In this document: in pieces, positions 23,831-33,679 of the stretch
How the letters are laid out: each line of letters begins with the position of its first letter
Position numbering within the stretch: position 1 is the stretch's first letter
Assembly: GCA_036365515.1 (NCBI GenBank)
Contig: CM070876.1
Location: 123,894,810 to 123,958,809 of the forward strand
Length of the DNA stretch: 64,000 nucleotides
Reading direction: 5' to 3'
Origin: Torymus aiolomorphi
Lineage: Eukaryota > Arthropoda > Insecta > Hymenoptera > Torymidae
Made by a program: the position numbers and the translations under genes
The notes under the pieces: generated by a model
The model's input: only the letters and a program-made list of their open reading frames with translations
The model's database searches: none
What the model was told of the DNA's origin: nothing

Positions 23831-24174
23831 AGTGACGCACGCCGCGCGCGGCGGCTGGCTGAGCGCCTTGTATTTCTTGAATAGTATCTCGAAAAAATAA
23901 AAAAACCTCTATGTAGAAAAAGGCTATATCCATGTAAAATTTCCTCCTCTTTCGATCTAGCAGGTCAAAAAAAATATTAAAAATATAGTTTTTGAGATAT
24001 AACACGTTTTATGTTTTTTTGAGGTTAGAATTGAAAAATTTTGAGAAACTAATAGCACCAAAATCACTTGGGGATTAATTTTTTTAGATACATCTTAGCC
24101 CTTCAAACACAAGCTGAAAACAGCATGATTTCGCGCTCGCGCGCCGCGCCTGGAGAGTTGACGTGAAACGCCTC
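23831..24174 (-). repeat. Right terminal inverted repeat
   Basis: Inverted copy of the left repeat, ending GTGAAACGCCTC. It lacks the ~27 bp insertion present in the left arm. Confidence 0.92.
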
Positions 24175-24353
24175 ATATTTGGTATATACTTATATACCTG
24201 GTCAAATTAACCTTGTTATTTATATATATTCAATATACGCATTAGTCTGTATACAATCATCATTTAGAAGTTATCAAGGAGCTATTTAAGTTTTTGCATC
24301 ATTGAAATTCGATTTAGAATTGACTTATATATATATATATATATATATATATA

Positions 24354-24702
24354 ACTTAGTACACCGCTACCTTCCAGGATACCTACAGGTTTTCTGCAAT
24401 AGAAGTAGGTATAAAACGTTAAACAGTATATAAGTGACTAAAGAAATAATATCCCTCAGGGTGTTGACTAACACCACGACGCCTGCGGCGCCCCCTTTCA
24501 GTTCCGCAGTATTTTACGTTGATTTCGGAAAAATTTTACGAAAAAAAACGTTGCGAAAGAAACCCTCAATGTCGTGAATAATACAAAAATGTCCTGAAAG
24601 GTAGCGGTAAACATATTCCTAATTCAGCACAGTCCTGAAAACATGCAAATGTCCTGAAACATAGCGGTAAACCAATAAAATTCCTGAAACATAGCGGTGA
24701 AC

Positions 24703-24705
<3 letters not shown>
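24354..24705 (+). mobile_element. MITE-like element A, copy 1, between AT microsatellites
   Basis: About 350 bp bounded on both sides by (AT)n. The ends are imperfect inverted repeats: CACCGCTACCTTCCAGGA at the left, and TCCTGAAACATAGCGGTGAA at the right. The right half has three more CCTGAAA..TAGCGGTAAAC words as subterminal repeats. It also contains the core ATATTATTTCTTTAGTCAC in reverse. A full copy lies at 46914-47266 (opposite orientation) and a truncated one at 47837-47995. It has no coding capacity. Confidence 0.82.

Positions 24706-24772
<67 letters not shown>
24706..24772. repeat. (AT)n microsatellite flanking element A
   Basis: Uninterrupted AT. A second, shorter AT run (24328-24353) flanks the left side. 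Confidence 0.97.
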
Positions 24773-24775
<3 letters not shown>

Positions 24776-24879
24776 GATATATTTTCAGATAAGTAGCAAA
24801 CTTTTATTATAAAATAAAAAAAATAATGTTATTAATATAAGTATTGTTACTTTGTGAATCTTTTTTTTTTTGTTACAGA

Positions 24880-25145
24880 TTATACCAGAACTAGTTTGCA
24901 ATATATAGAAGAGTTCAAAATCATTATTATTATGCATTATGCATTAAGGCCACCAAAAGATTATGTTCAAGTCTGTTAAAGAACGCAACCTCCTGTAGTA
25001 GAAGAAAAAAGAAATACTGTTGCAGACAATATTCCTCTAGCAGAGCCTCGTTCTACTTTATGGGGTTTTAATTATGGATGCTTTACTGGCCCTACGATTT
25101 CTAAAGGTAAACTAGCATTATTAAAACCCGGAAATAGTGATATAT
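24880..25145 (+). other. Possible coding relic of unknown origin
   Basis: A pyrimidine tract TTTTTTTTTTTGTTACAG resembling a 3' splice site is followed by ~85 codons with only one stop, including PPVVEEKRN and STLWGFNYGCFTGPT, then GTAAAC. A second frame is also fairly open. I recognise no family. It may be a pseudoexon of a host gene or of a lost element. Confidence 0.25.
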
Positions 25146-25362
25146 AAGATTTTCTTAGATTATTATTAAAAGTGCAACATACTCAAGTATTTTTTATTTT
25201 ACATTACATTAATTCTTTCAGGTTCAGGCCTCATTTCATTTTTTGCTTCAAGTTCAAATACTGTTTGAAAAAGATATTAACATAAAAACACATTAAAAAT
25301 TGCTGAAGTCCATTGCATATCAACAGTGCGTCAAAAATAGATTACCACGTAAATAGTTATAA

Positions 25363-25540
25363 TGGCACTTTGGGGCAGATAAACAAACCCCCAACCACTA
25401 TCCACCTGAGGGAGGGGAGGGGAACCCCCCACCACCAGGTGGGTAATGATGCAGGGTGACCCTGAGCCACTACCCTCTGAGGGAGGGGAAACCCCACCAT
25501 CAGGGGAAATGGCTTAGGTTACATCTGCCCCAAAGTGCCA
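25363..25540. mobile_element. MITE-like element B, 178 bp
   Basis: Perfect 18 bp terminal inverted repeats (TGGCACTTTGGGGCAGAT at the left, its reverse complement at 25523-25540) enclose GC-rich sequence with CCTGAGGGAGGGG words on each half. A partial relative starts at 42179 (TGGCACCATGGGGCAGAT). No target duplication is clear and there is no coding capacity. Confidence 0.85.
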
Positions 25541-25721
25541 CTGTGAAATAAAAAATAGAGAGAGAGAGAGAACACACAAGTGCCAGACGGCTCAGGGATT
25601 CTCCGTCTAACGCGGCCCGCTACTCCGGGCAAACTACACGATCGTGCAGTCAGCCACGGCTACGAGCTATAACTCCCCACCAGCGGTAGTAGTAGTGGGG
25701 AGCAGCTATAGCTTCCTCCTG

Positions 25722-25803
25722 CGTCGACACACACACAGACACACACACACGCACACGCACACTCACACGCACACACACACGCACACACACACGCACACAC
25801 ACA
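25722..25803. repeat. (CA)n microsatellite
   Basis: About 80 bases of CA with occasional GC interruptions. Confidence 0.95.
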
Positions 25804-26060
25804 TATTTTTAATAATATTTATAAGAATATTATATACTTACATGGTTTCTTCCGGAACTTCGACTACTGCTGTGGCTGTTATTACCACACACTTTGGCAC
25901 TTTGCATTTTTTTTTGTCGCTTTAATATCGCCACTTTGTTACTTAGAACTAAGCGCTATGCTAACACTTTGTCACTTTGTTTTTTCCACTTCGTTACTTA
26001 GAACTAAACACTTTGTTACTTAAACACTATAAACTATTTACGACGCCACGATGTGTGGCA

Positions 26061-26810
26061 TCATGGCAAAAATTGTCGCTCGTTCTGGCAGTGCACCGGG
26101 TCTACGTTACAGTCCGAGCACAACCAGAATCCGCAAAATGTACAGCGAATCCAACGACGATTGCGCTGGCACCAAAACCGTTTTGCACAGCCGTAGCTCG
26201 TATCTTGATAACGACGTGGTACATCATACACCTCGTCTCGACGGCGGCGTCTTATGCGGTTCTGAATAATCCGCAATCGTCGACGCATACGTAACATTTC
26301 TTCATCGCATTGCAACCTCAACAAGCGCTGCACACCATGAAAAAATCTTTGTCGCACACACATCGTACGTCGGAGTGTAACCTCATCCATGTCCATATCA
26401 CTATCATTGGAACTGTCACTTTCACGATCTTGCACTTCCGGGGGATTATTATCGATCGTTTCGGCATCTGAATCTATTCCCTCAGCCTCTTCCTCCACCC
26501 CATCCATCGGCTGGTCTTCCTCCTCAAAGCCATCACTATCGAACCCACTGTCCATCTCCTCAGTGGCATCCTCATCGAAGGCCTTTTGTAGTAGATCTGC
26601 AAGGGCAGCATCCTCCTCTACTTGTACCTAGCGCTCCTGCTCCTCTAGTAGAGCCGCCTGTAGCACTGGGGGTTGCACGCCTTGGTCGATGCCGTTAGCC
26701 ATGCGTGGTTCTCCCCCATCGATGAGCTCGTTGACAAAGGCAGCAAGCTCTTGAGGCGGTGATGCCATGACAGGCATATCGATGAACGCTACTTCGATGT
26801 TATGCTGCAT
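26061..26810 (-). pseudogene. Unrecognised acidic protein with C-terminal Cys cluster, one in-frame stop
   Basis: From ATG at 26810 the minus strand is open for 250 codons except for one TAG at 26628-26630; the part after the stop has its own ATG at 26555 (164 aa). The head is hydrophobic/acidic (FVNELIDGGEP), the middle is strongly acidic (DSDGFEEEDQP, SDSSNDSDMDMDE), the next part is Arg-rich (RMRRRLRIIQNRIRRRRRDE), and the end carries CTFCGFWLCSDC with another Cys/His pair, a likely zinc-binding tail. Such a Cys-rich tail after a basic stretch recalls piggyBac-type transposases, but no DDE core is present, so it could be a fragment or an orphan gene. Function unknown. Codon use is richer in GC than its surroundings. 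Confidence 0.5.
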
Positions 26811-26846
26811 GTTGTTGTATAGGTAGATGGTGGTTGACTGGTTAAT

Positions 26847-26847
<1 letters not shown>

Positions 26848-26925
<78 letters not shown>
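26848..26925. repeat. (GA)n microsatellite
   Basis: Uninterrupted GA run upstream (minus-strand view) of the acidic protein gene; produces false Ser-Leu ORFs. Confidence 0.97.
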
Positions 26926-26984
26926 TGTATCCCAGAAGAAAACTTGCGGCAGACTGGAGGACAGCAGGGGCTCTAACCATCATT

Positions 26985-27580
26985 TTTGTAAAAGTTTGCG
27001 AAAATTGAAATATAAGTTACACTCTTATTACGCCTAGAGTCTGTAGAAACTTGCAGAAAATCGGATTCTGTGTTCATATTTCACTTCGCGGAGGAAGTAG
27101 AAATTATTTTTCAAGAAGCTTCTAAAATCATACGATATTAAGAGAGATGGAACAAAACTCTCGGTTTACTCTTATTACGCCTGGCGAATACTCTAAAATT
27201 CTTTTCTCACGAAAACATTCAATCTCAGCCGATATCAGAGACATTTGTCTACTATATTAACCAAATAATTTATAAATTATTTGAGAAAAGTTCATATAAG
27301 CTCTGATTCAGCGCTTGTACAGCGTTTTACCCAAGAAATATTTTAAATTATTAGTTTATGTTTAATCATTGTTTATTTAAGTTTATTTATTACAAAACTA
27401 TGTTTAGGAAATGCCTATTTATTAATTTTACATAAAAAGTTAATATTAATATAAAATTAAAGCGGCCCGAGTTAGCAGAGAAACATCTGAGTGAGTAGGT
27501 TTATTAAAAAGCTACAAAAATAGAATGATAACCACTGCATTAGGGGCCACCCCACTAGCACACGTTAAGCTACACCTACT
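26985..27580. other. AT-rich spacer
   Basis: No ORF or known element. The word ACTCTTATTACGCCT occurs twice (about 27015 and 27170), suggesting a decayed ~150 bp duplication. Confidence 0.5.
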
Positions 27581-27589
27581 TTATGTGTA

Positions 27590-28781
27590 TCGCCTTGAAG
27601 ATTTTTCGTTGGCTGTCTCTTATCATAAGTGTAACGAATGAGGTGTCGTCGCTTCTATGCCAAGTAGTCCGTCATAATGGCGAACTGACCAGCCGGTATA
27701 ATGGCTTATTTATGACTATATTCACATGTACCATTTTCTTAACTTATATGTTCCTGATACATACTACAAAAAACTGTAATAAAAATTCATTTATTATGAT
27801 TTCCAAGTAGACAAACTCCCCTCTACGTAAACTATAAGGCAGGATGAGAAAATAGAGAGAGTTTAGTACACTGATCAACATATTGGTACGGTATTGGTAC
27901 GATTTACTACCGGAAATTACGGTCAGATCGATCCGTGGTATTAGACTTTTGTATAAGGTACCATATCTTCTTTTAAATGAAGATGTTTTGGAACCTCATT
28001 GCTTGATCGATTTCGTTATCGATACATTGATCAGTCTAATCGATGGTTATATTCGCTCGCGGTATTATGCTCTTTTACTACCCACTTTACCCTCTAACAG
28101 TACCGCATATTTATAACTTTCATTAACCAATTAATTTTGTTATTGATTCGGTATTAGTAAGGTATTGGTACGGATATCTTGAAAAGTTACATTCACATTA
28201 ATTCGAGGTATTGTACTTTATTGTTAGGTGCAACAATCTCTTTTTATTGGAGGTATTTTGGAACCTTACAGATCGATCGATTTCGTTATCGATATGTCGA
28301 TTCATCCAATCGATGATCATTACAACTACTTAAACTCTTTTCGCTGTTTGTTTCTTATGACAAGTACAACGGATGAGACATTATTACTTGTATGGTTAGT
28401 AGTTCGTCATAATAATCAACTGATCAGATAGTATAATACCCTACTTATAACTATTACATATGTGACACCTTCGTAGCTTATATGTTCCTGATACATGCTA
28501 CGAAAAACTACAATAAAAATTAATTTATTGTTATCATCAAGCACGCAAACAACCCTTTACGTAAACCTCAATACAAGATGAGAAAATAGAGAGTTTAGTA
28601 CACTGATCAACATATTGGCTCGATATTGTCATGATTTTCCACTGGAAATTATAGTCAGATCGATTTGCGGCATTAGACTTTATTATAAGGTGCTATATAT
28701 TCTTTTAAATGAAGATGTTTTGGAACCTCATTGGTTGATCGATTTCGTTATCGATACATTGATCAGTCTAATCGATGGTTA
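27590..28781 (+). repeat. ~730 bp tandem duplication, copy 1 and first part of copy 2
   Basis: Words such as GTTTAGTACACTGATCAACA (27861 and 28593), TTAGTAGTTCGTCATAAT-like and ATCGATTTCGTTATCGATA repeat at a spacing of about 732 bases with roughly 20 per cent divergence. Copy 2 is interrupted by the transposon at 28784 and resumes at 32011. The short ORFs inside are not supported as genes. Confidence 0.85.
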
Positions 28782-28860
28782 TACCGGGTGTCCCATTTTA
28801 AAACCACCAGGCAAATATCTCGAAAACTAAGGGAGATGGAAAAAAACTTTTAATACAAAA

Positions 28861-29545
28861 GTTGTAGGGTTCAGAGGGGCCCAACTGATCGTGACCTTGG
28901 TTATGACCTTGAGGTCAATGATCAAGGTCATTTGAAGGTCAAATCGATTTTTTCAAATGGGAACCCCCACTTTTGACCTCGTAAATGGAAAGAGCGGAAA
29001 ATTTTACGTTCCGATATGTCCTTGAGTTAAGGTCATGGTCATGGTCATGGTCATGTTTAAAATCAAAATCAATCAACGCATCAAAACATTCCCATAATTA
29101 GGCATACCAGACAAATTGTTAAATACAAAAGTTGTAGGGTTCAGAGGGGCCCAACTGATCGTAACCTTTGTTATGACCTTGTGGTCAATGATCAAGGTCA
29201 TTTGAAGGTCAAATCGGTTTTTTCAAATGGGAACCCCCATTTTTGACCTCGTAAATGGAAAGAGCGGAAAATTTTACGTTCAGATATGTCCTTGAGTCAA
29301 GGCCATGGTCATGGTCATGGTCATGTTTAAAATCAAAATCAATCAACGCATCCAAACATTCCCATAATTACGCATACGAGTGTTAAATACAGAAGTTGTA
29401 GGGTTTGGAGCGGCCCAACTGATCGTGACCTTGGTTATGACCTTGAGGTCAATGATCAAGGTCATTTGAAGGCCAAATCGATTTTTTCAAATGGGAACCC
29501 CTATTTTTGACCTCGTAAATGGAAAGAGCGGAAAATTTTACTATT
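28861..29545 (+). repeat. Left arm: 2.6 tandem ~267 bp repeats rich in AGGTCA words
   Basis: GTTGTAGGGTT starts copies at 28861, 29131 and 29395 (spacings 270 and 264). Each copy has about eight AGGTCA/TGACCT words, several as TCAAGGTCA, plus a short GGTCAT tandem run (29035-29056). The same unit is inverted in the right arm. Confidence 0.93.
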
Positions 29546-29823
29546 TCTACTATTATCAATATTTACGAGGGTTAACCACTTATATCAAATAATAACAAAA
29601 GTTAATAAGTGTTGACCACCTGTATCCAATAGTGACCGGTAGTATTCAGCATTGATCGGTTATAGTCAATAATTATTACTGTTTACATCAAATTGTTTTC
29701 AAATTGAGCACTATTGGCACAGAAAATTTAACTTTTTCATTTTAAAATATTGTATAGTATAATAACATATTATTTCTTTTGTGGTGTGTTTTGATAAATA
29801 ATTGCATTTACAACTAAAAAAGA

Positions 29824-30891
29824 ATGCCTGACTATTCTGCTAATGAAATAGTTGACATTCTTCTTATTTTAGGAGAATGTCGACGAAACTATCGAGAGGC
29901 AAGCAGATTGTATCGTGCTTGGTTCCCTCAACGACAACATCCTGATCATACGATAATACGTGACATTGAACTGCGCGGTCGACAAGGAAACTTCGTTCGA
30001 AGAAGGAGGACACTGAATGAACACGATTATGAAAATAATCCTCGCTTTCTTGCTGTTCTAGCCATGGTACATTTAAATGTTCATGTCAGTTTACGCGAAA
30101 TCGAGTTAACAATGGGTATTCCAAGATCTACGGCCAGTAGATATTTACGATATGTGCGTTACCATCCTTACCACATTACTCTAAATCAAGCTTTAACTGT
30201 GGAAGATTATCGACGGAGAATAACATTTTGCCAATGGGCAACACAACAAATTACTGATGATGAAAATTTCTTTAACAATGTTCTTTTTAGCGACGAGGCT
30301 ACATTTCAGAGTACTGGTATGTTGAATCGCCATAATTGCCACTACTGGTCTCCTGTTAATCCTCATTGGATGCGAGAAGTTGATCATCAGCATCGCTGGA
30401 ATGTAACGGTATGGTGTGGTATTATTAACGGATGTCTGATTGGACCTTATTTTTTTGAAGGTCACGTAACTCAACATACTTATTTACAGTTGCTGAGAGA
30501 CGAGCTGCCACTCTTTCAAGAAAACGTTGATCTCCATACAAGGGCCAGAATGTGGCTACAACAAGATGGTGCTCCTCCACATTATGCCAGAATTGTCAGA
30601 GATTTTCTTAATGAAAGGTTTAACGGTCGATGGATTGGTAGAGGAGGTCCCGTAGCATGGCCACCAAGATCTCTAGATCTGACATCTCCAGATTTTTATT
30701 TATGGGCCTTCCTAAAAAATACAGTCTACCGCAACAGGCCAACTACAAGAGATGACATGATTCAATGGATTACACAAATCTGCTTAAGTATTCCACGTCA
30801 AGTATTATTAAATACTGTTAGAAACTTTAAAAGGAGAATAGAATGTTGTCAACAAGTAAATGGTGCAACTTTTGAGCATCTTCTTCAGTAA
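29824..30891 (+). CDS. Mariner-type transposase, 355 aa, DD41D, intact
   Basis: Catalyses cut-and-paste movement at TA sites in the nucleus. The N-terminal ~115 residues form a helix-turn-helix DNA-binding region (EIVDILLILGECRRNYREA, later SLREIELTMGIPRSTASRY). The DDE/D core shows LFSDEATF (first Asp near residue 160), WLQQDGAPPHY (second Asp near 247) and DLTSPDFYLW; 41 residues separate the second Asp from the Asp of SPDF, giving a DD41D signature. Length is normal for the superfamily and no lesion is visible. The ATG at 29824 is preceded by AAAAAG and is the first in frame. Intact ORF plus matched ends suggest recent activity. Confidence 0.94.
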   Translation: MPDYSANEIVDILLILGECRRNYREASRLYRAWFPQRQHPDHTIIRDIELRGRQGNFVRRRRTLNEHDYENNPRFLAVLAMVHLNVHVSLREIELTMGIPRSTASRYLRYVRYHPYHITLNQALTVEDYRRRITFCQWATQQITDDENFFNNVLFSDEATFQSTGMLNRHNCHYWSPVNPHWMREVDHQHRWNVTVWCGIINGCLIGPYFFEGHVTQHTYLQLLRDELPLFQENVDLHTRARMWLQQDGAPPHYARIVRDFLNERFNGRWIGRGGPVAWPPRSLDLTSPDFYLWAFLKNTVYRNRPTTRDDMIQWITQICLSIPRQVLLNTVRNFKRRIECCQQVNGATFEHLLQ

Positions 30892-30954
30892 ATGGTGACC
30901 GAAACACTTGGATCCTATGACTAAATACACATGAACGTGGAATTTTCCAATGAA

Positions 30955-31203
30955 ATTTTAGCTGGCCTGATCATCCCCGACCTTGCCTTAACTGGCCGGA
31001 TCATCTCCGACCTTGCCTTAACTGACCGGGTCATCTCCGACCTTGCCTTAACTGGCCGGGTCATCTCCGACCTTGCCTTAACTGTCCGGGTCATCTCCGA
31101 CCTTGCCTTAACTGGCCGGGTCATCTCCAACCTTGCCTTAACTGGCCGGGTAATCTCCGACCTTACCTTAGGTGACCGGGTCATCTCCGACTTTGCTCTT
31201 AAC
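30955..31203 (+). repeat. 30 bp minisatellite, about eight copies, just after the transposase
   Basis: The unit GGCCGGGTCATCTCCGACCT plus TGCCTTAACT repeats eight times, with small differences. Because 30 is a multiple of three, both strands stay open and show 10-residue repeats; these are not evidence of genes. It lies 65 bases after the transposase stop. Confidence 0.95.
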
Positions 31204-31214
31204 TGCACGGAAAC

Positions 31215-32010
31215 TGACCATAACTTTGACCATGACCTTGACCCAAGGTCATATCAGAATTTTTCGGTTTTTCTATTTACGAGGTGAAAAGTGAGGGTTG
31301 CCGTTAAACAAAATTGATTTAACCTTCAAACGACATCATCCTTGATCTTAAGTTCATGGTCAAGGTCACGATCAGTTGGGCCCCTCCAAACACTACAACT
31401 TCTGTATTTAACACTCGTATGCGTAATTATGGGAATGTTTGGATGCGTTGATTGATTTTGATTTTAAACATGACCATGACCATGACCATGGCCTTGACTC
31501 AAGGACATATCTAAACGTAAAATTTTCCGCTCTTTCCATTTACGAGGTCAAAAGTGGGGGTTTCCATTTGAAAAAATCGATTTGACCTTCAAATGACCTT
31601 GATCATTGACCACAAGATCATAACCAAAGTTACGATCAGTTGGGCCCCTCTGAACCCTACAACTTTTGTATTTAACAATTTGTCTCGTATACCTAATTAT
31701 GAGAATGTTTTGATGCGTTTATTGATTTTGGTTTTAAACATGACCATGACTATGACCATGACCTTGACTCAAGGACATATCTGAACGTAAAATTTTCCTC
31801 TCTTTTCATTTACGTGGTCAAAAGTGGGGGTTCCCATTTGAAAAAATCGATTTGACCTTCAAATGAACTTGATCATTGACCTCAAGGTCATAACCAAGGT
31901 CACGATCAGTTGGGCCCCTCTGAACCCTACAACTTCTGTATTAAAAGTTTTTTTCCATCTCCCTTAGTTTTCGAGATATTTGCCTGGTGGTTTTAAAATG
32001 GGACACCCGG
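31215..32010 (-). repeat. Right arm: three inverted ~267 bp repeats
   Basis: Inverted relatives of the left-arm unit; CTACAACTT words lie at about 31392, 31658 and 31929. The innermost copy is the most diverged. The outer end matches the left terminus closely. Confidence 0.9.
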
Positions 32011-32260
32011 TATTAGCTCGCGGTATTATACTTTTTACTACCCACTTTACTCTCTAACAGTTCCGCATATTTATAACTTTCATTAACCAGTTAATTTTGT
32101 AATTGATTCGGTATTAGTAAGGTATTGGTACGGATATCTTGGAAAGTTACATTCACATTAATTCACGGTATTGTACTTTATTGTTAGGTGCAACGTTCTC
32201 TTTTTATTGGTGGTATTTTGGAACTTCACAGGCCGATCGATGTATTGATCAACCCAATCA
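32011..32260 (+). repeat. Rest of copy 2 of the ~730 bp tandem duplication
   Basis: Continues the repeat interrupted by the mariner element: TAGCTCGCGGTATTATAC matches copy 1 near 28053, and GGTACGGATATCTTGGAAAG matches near 28170. Confidence 0.85.
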
Positions 32261-32541
32261 ATTTTCATATCAGTTCAGAGTAACATAGTTTTACTACACA
32301 TTGTACCATCTATTTACCGTATTTTATAACTTAGTCGTAGAAATTTTTTATGGAAATTTTTATAATTCTGAGTGTTAAAAAGATTTTTCGGTGATTTTTC
32401 ATTATAATATATTAAGCTGCGATTATGTTTTTAGACTTTTTATATTCAAAAGTGCCTATTCCTCAAGATTTCGCTGCGTTGCTCTGCATTCTTTTATTCC
32501 GTCCCCACCGTAAAATCCGTAGTTTCATGCTCTTTGGTGTG

Positions 32542-32583
32542 TATATAAGCCGTCTTAAACGATATTTACACCACAGTTCAGTT
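32542..32583 (+). promoter_or_regulatory. TATA box and initiator for the coiled-coil gene
   Basis: TATATAAG at 32542 is followed about 35 bases on by TTCAGTTT, which fits the arthropod initiator TCAGT. The gene at 32802 lies ~220 bases downstream. A short upstream ORF (strong-context ATG at 32783, nine codons) overlaps the presumed start. Confidence 0.6.
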
Positions 32584-32801
32584 TGTCTGCACCCAGAAAC
32601 TATCAAAGATTAGTTGAACCAGTACGCTGTTACATACTTATAAATTTGGTTTGAGTGATCGTAGAAATACACCTCATCATCCAGAGAGACTTCTATCGCA
32701 CGTTAAAGTGAGTTCTTCTTAAAGTATTAAATACTACTACTCTCTCTTAAGTTGTTAATATTGTAACAAGGTGAATTTTAAAATGGAAAATAACTTGTTA
32801 G

Positions 32802-33206
32802 ATGATACCTGATTTCAACATGGTCTTCGATGAAACTCGTACACATATGGCAATTTTAAATGTCATTGCACGAGTCGAAACTCTTGAAGCATATGACGAA
32901 GATCATTGGACCAATGAAAATTCATTATTCAATGCTGTTGAATCAATAAATAGAGATTTAAAAAATTTAGATGACTTAGAAAAAAGTAACAAATACATAA
33001 AACTTATTCTTGACTGTAATGTGTATCATACAGAAAAATTACTTAGAAAAAAAGATAATCTATGTAAACAATTAAATAAAATTACAAAACATTTATTATT
33101 ATTAAATCAAAATTTTGAGCGGACGTTTGAACAGCAACAGAATCAAATTAATGAATTAAAAAGTGAAATTGAAAAATTGAAGCTGAATAAAAACACATCA
33201 AAATAA
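32802..33206 (+). CDS. Small coiled-coil protein, 134 aa, function unknown
   Basis: The protein starts MIPDFNMVFDETR and then forms helices rich in Leu/Lys/Asn with heptads near the end (residues 85-128, including QNQINELKSEIEKLK). No signal peptide or membrane segment is visible. The context has a TATA box and initiator upstream, and AT-rich 3' sequence. Its N-terminus, length and C-terminal coil resemble the ORF at 61636-62028 in the errantivirus (MIPDSHPVFAESR), which may be real homology. The start is uncertain because a short overlapping upstream ORF begins at 32783 in a better context. It is the first of three compact genes around the Polinton fragment. Confidence 0.5.
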   Translation: MIPDFNMVFDETRTHMAILNVIARVETLEAYDEDHWTNENSLFNAVESINRDLKNLDDLEKSNKYIKLILDCNVYHTEKLLRKKDNLCKQLNKITKHLLLLNQNFERTFEQQQNQINELKSEIEKLKLNKNTSK

Positions 33207-33419
33207 ATACCGTATTTTCTTGTAAACCTATAACCTCTTTAACAGTATTTTTAAATATATCTCATTATGATAATAAATACTTTTTAAAATTTTATAAAAT
33301 AGTTGTCGTTTCTTATTTTAGGAATGATTTTTATATGGTTCATGATGTAAAACAATACTTAAACTTTATAAATCATTATACCTATAATTAATTTAATGGT
33401 TTATTAACACTCATAACAC

Positions 33420-33437
33420 CATACTCTCACACTCACA

Positions 33438-33472
<35 letters not shown>

Positions 33473-33541
33473 CCACACACACACACACCCACACACATAC
33501 ACACACACACACATACGCATACACACACGCACACACACTCA
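33420..33541. repeat. (CA)n microsatellite
   Basis: About 120 bases of CA with occasional CCCA, CATA and CGCA variants. Confidence 0.96.
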
Positions 33542-33606
33542 ATCTAGAAATGATTACATTCTCAAAGATTAAAGGGTTGTTAGAGTGTGAGTGTTTATGG
33601 ATACTT

Positions 33607-33640
33607 TATATATAAAGGGGTACTTTAATTATCTGTCATT
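33607..33640 (+). promoter_or_regulatory. TATA box upstream of the 33680 gene
   Basis: TATATATAAAGG at 33607 lies about 70 bases before the ATG, with a TCATTT initiator-like word near 33634. The spacing fits a core promoter that gives a very short leader. Confidence 0.6.
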
Positions 33641-33679
33641 TTAATCTTGGATCCTAATAAAGCATGATAATACTGAAAA

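Larger units (their letters stand above)
21311..24174 (-). mobile_element. DNA transposon with long terminal inverted repeats
   Basis: A 2864 bp element bounded by inverted repeats starting GAGGCGTTTCACGTCA and extending about 345-370 bp. ATAT lies on both flanks and could be the target duplication, but it is palindromic so the edge is uncertain by a few bases. The interior holds a broken minus-strand transposase. The left arm differs from the right by a ~27 bp insertion (near 21430) and scattered changes, so this is a moderately old copy. Confidence 0.88.
28784..32010 (+). mobile_element. Tc1/mariner-superfamily DNA transposon, DD41D type, complete
   Basis: A 3227 bp element whose ends are inverted repeats starting CCGGGTGTCCCATTTTAAAA, flanked by TA on each side (28782-28783 and 32011-32012), the TA duplication of the IS630-Tc1-mariner superfamily. 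Removing it restores the 730 bp duplication, which proves the insertion. Each end is a long arm made of tandem ~267 bp repeats. The single transposase ORF is uninterrupted. Confidence 0.96.

Noticed and set aside
26389..26631. Ser-rich plus-strand ORF
   Set aside because: Antisense of the acidic minus-strand gene; Ser arises from reversed Asp/Glu codons.
26061..26810. Firm piggyBac transposase call
   Set aside because: Only the Cys-rich tail is suggestive; no DDE core and no TTAA-flanked inverted repeats found around it.
30921..31287. Ten-residue repeat proteins on both strands after the mariner transposase
   Set aside because: 30 bp minisatellite; openness on both strands follows from the unit length.
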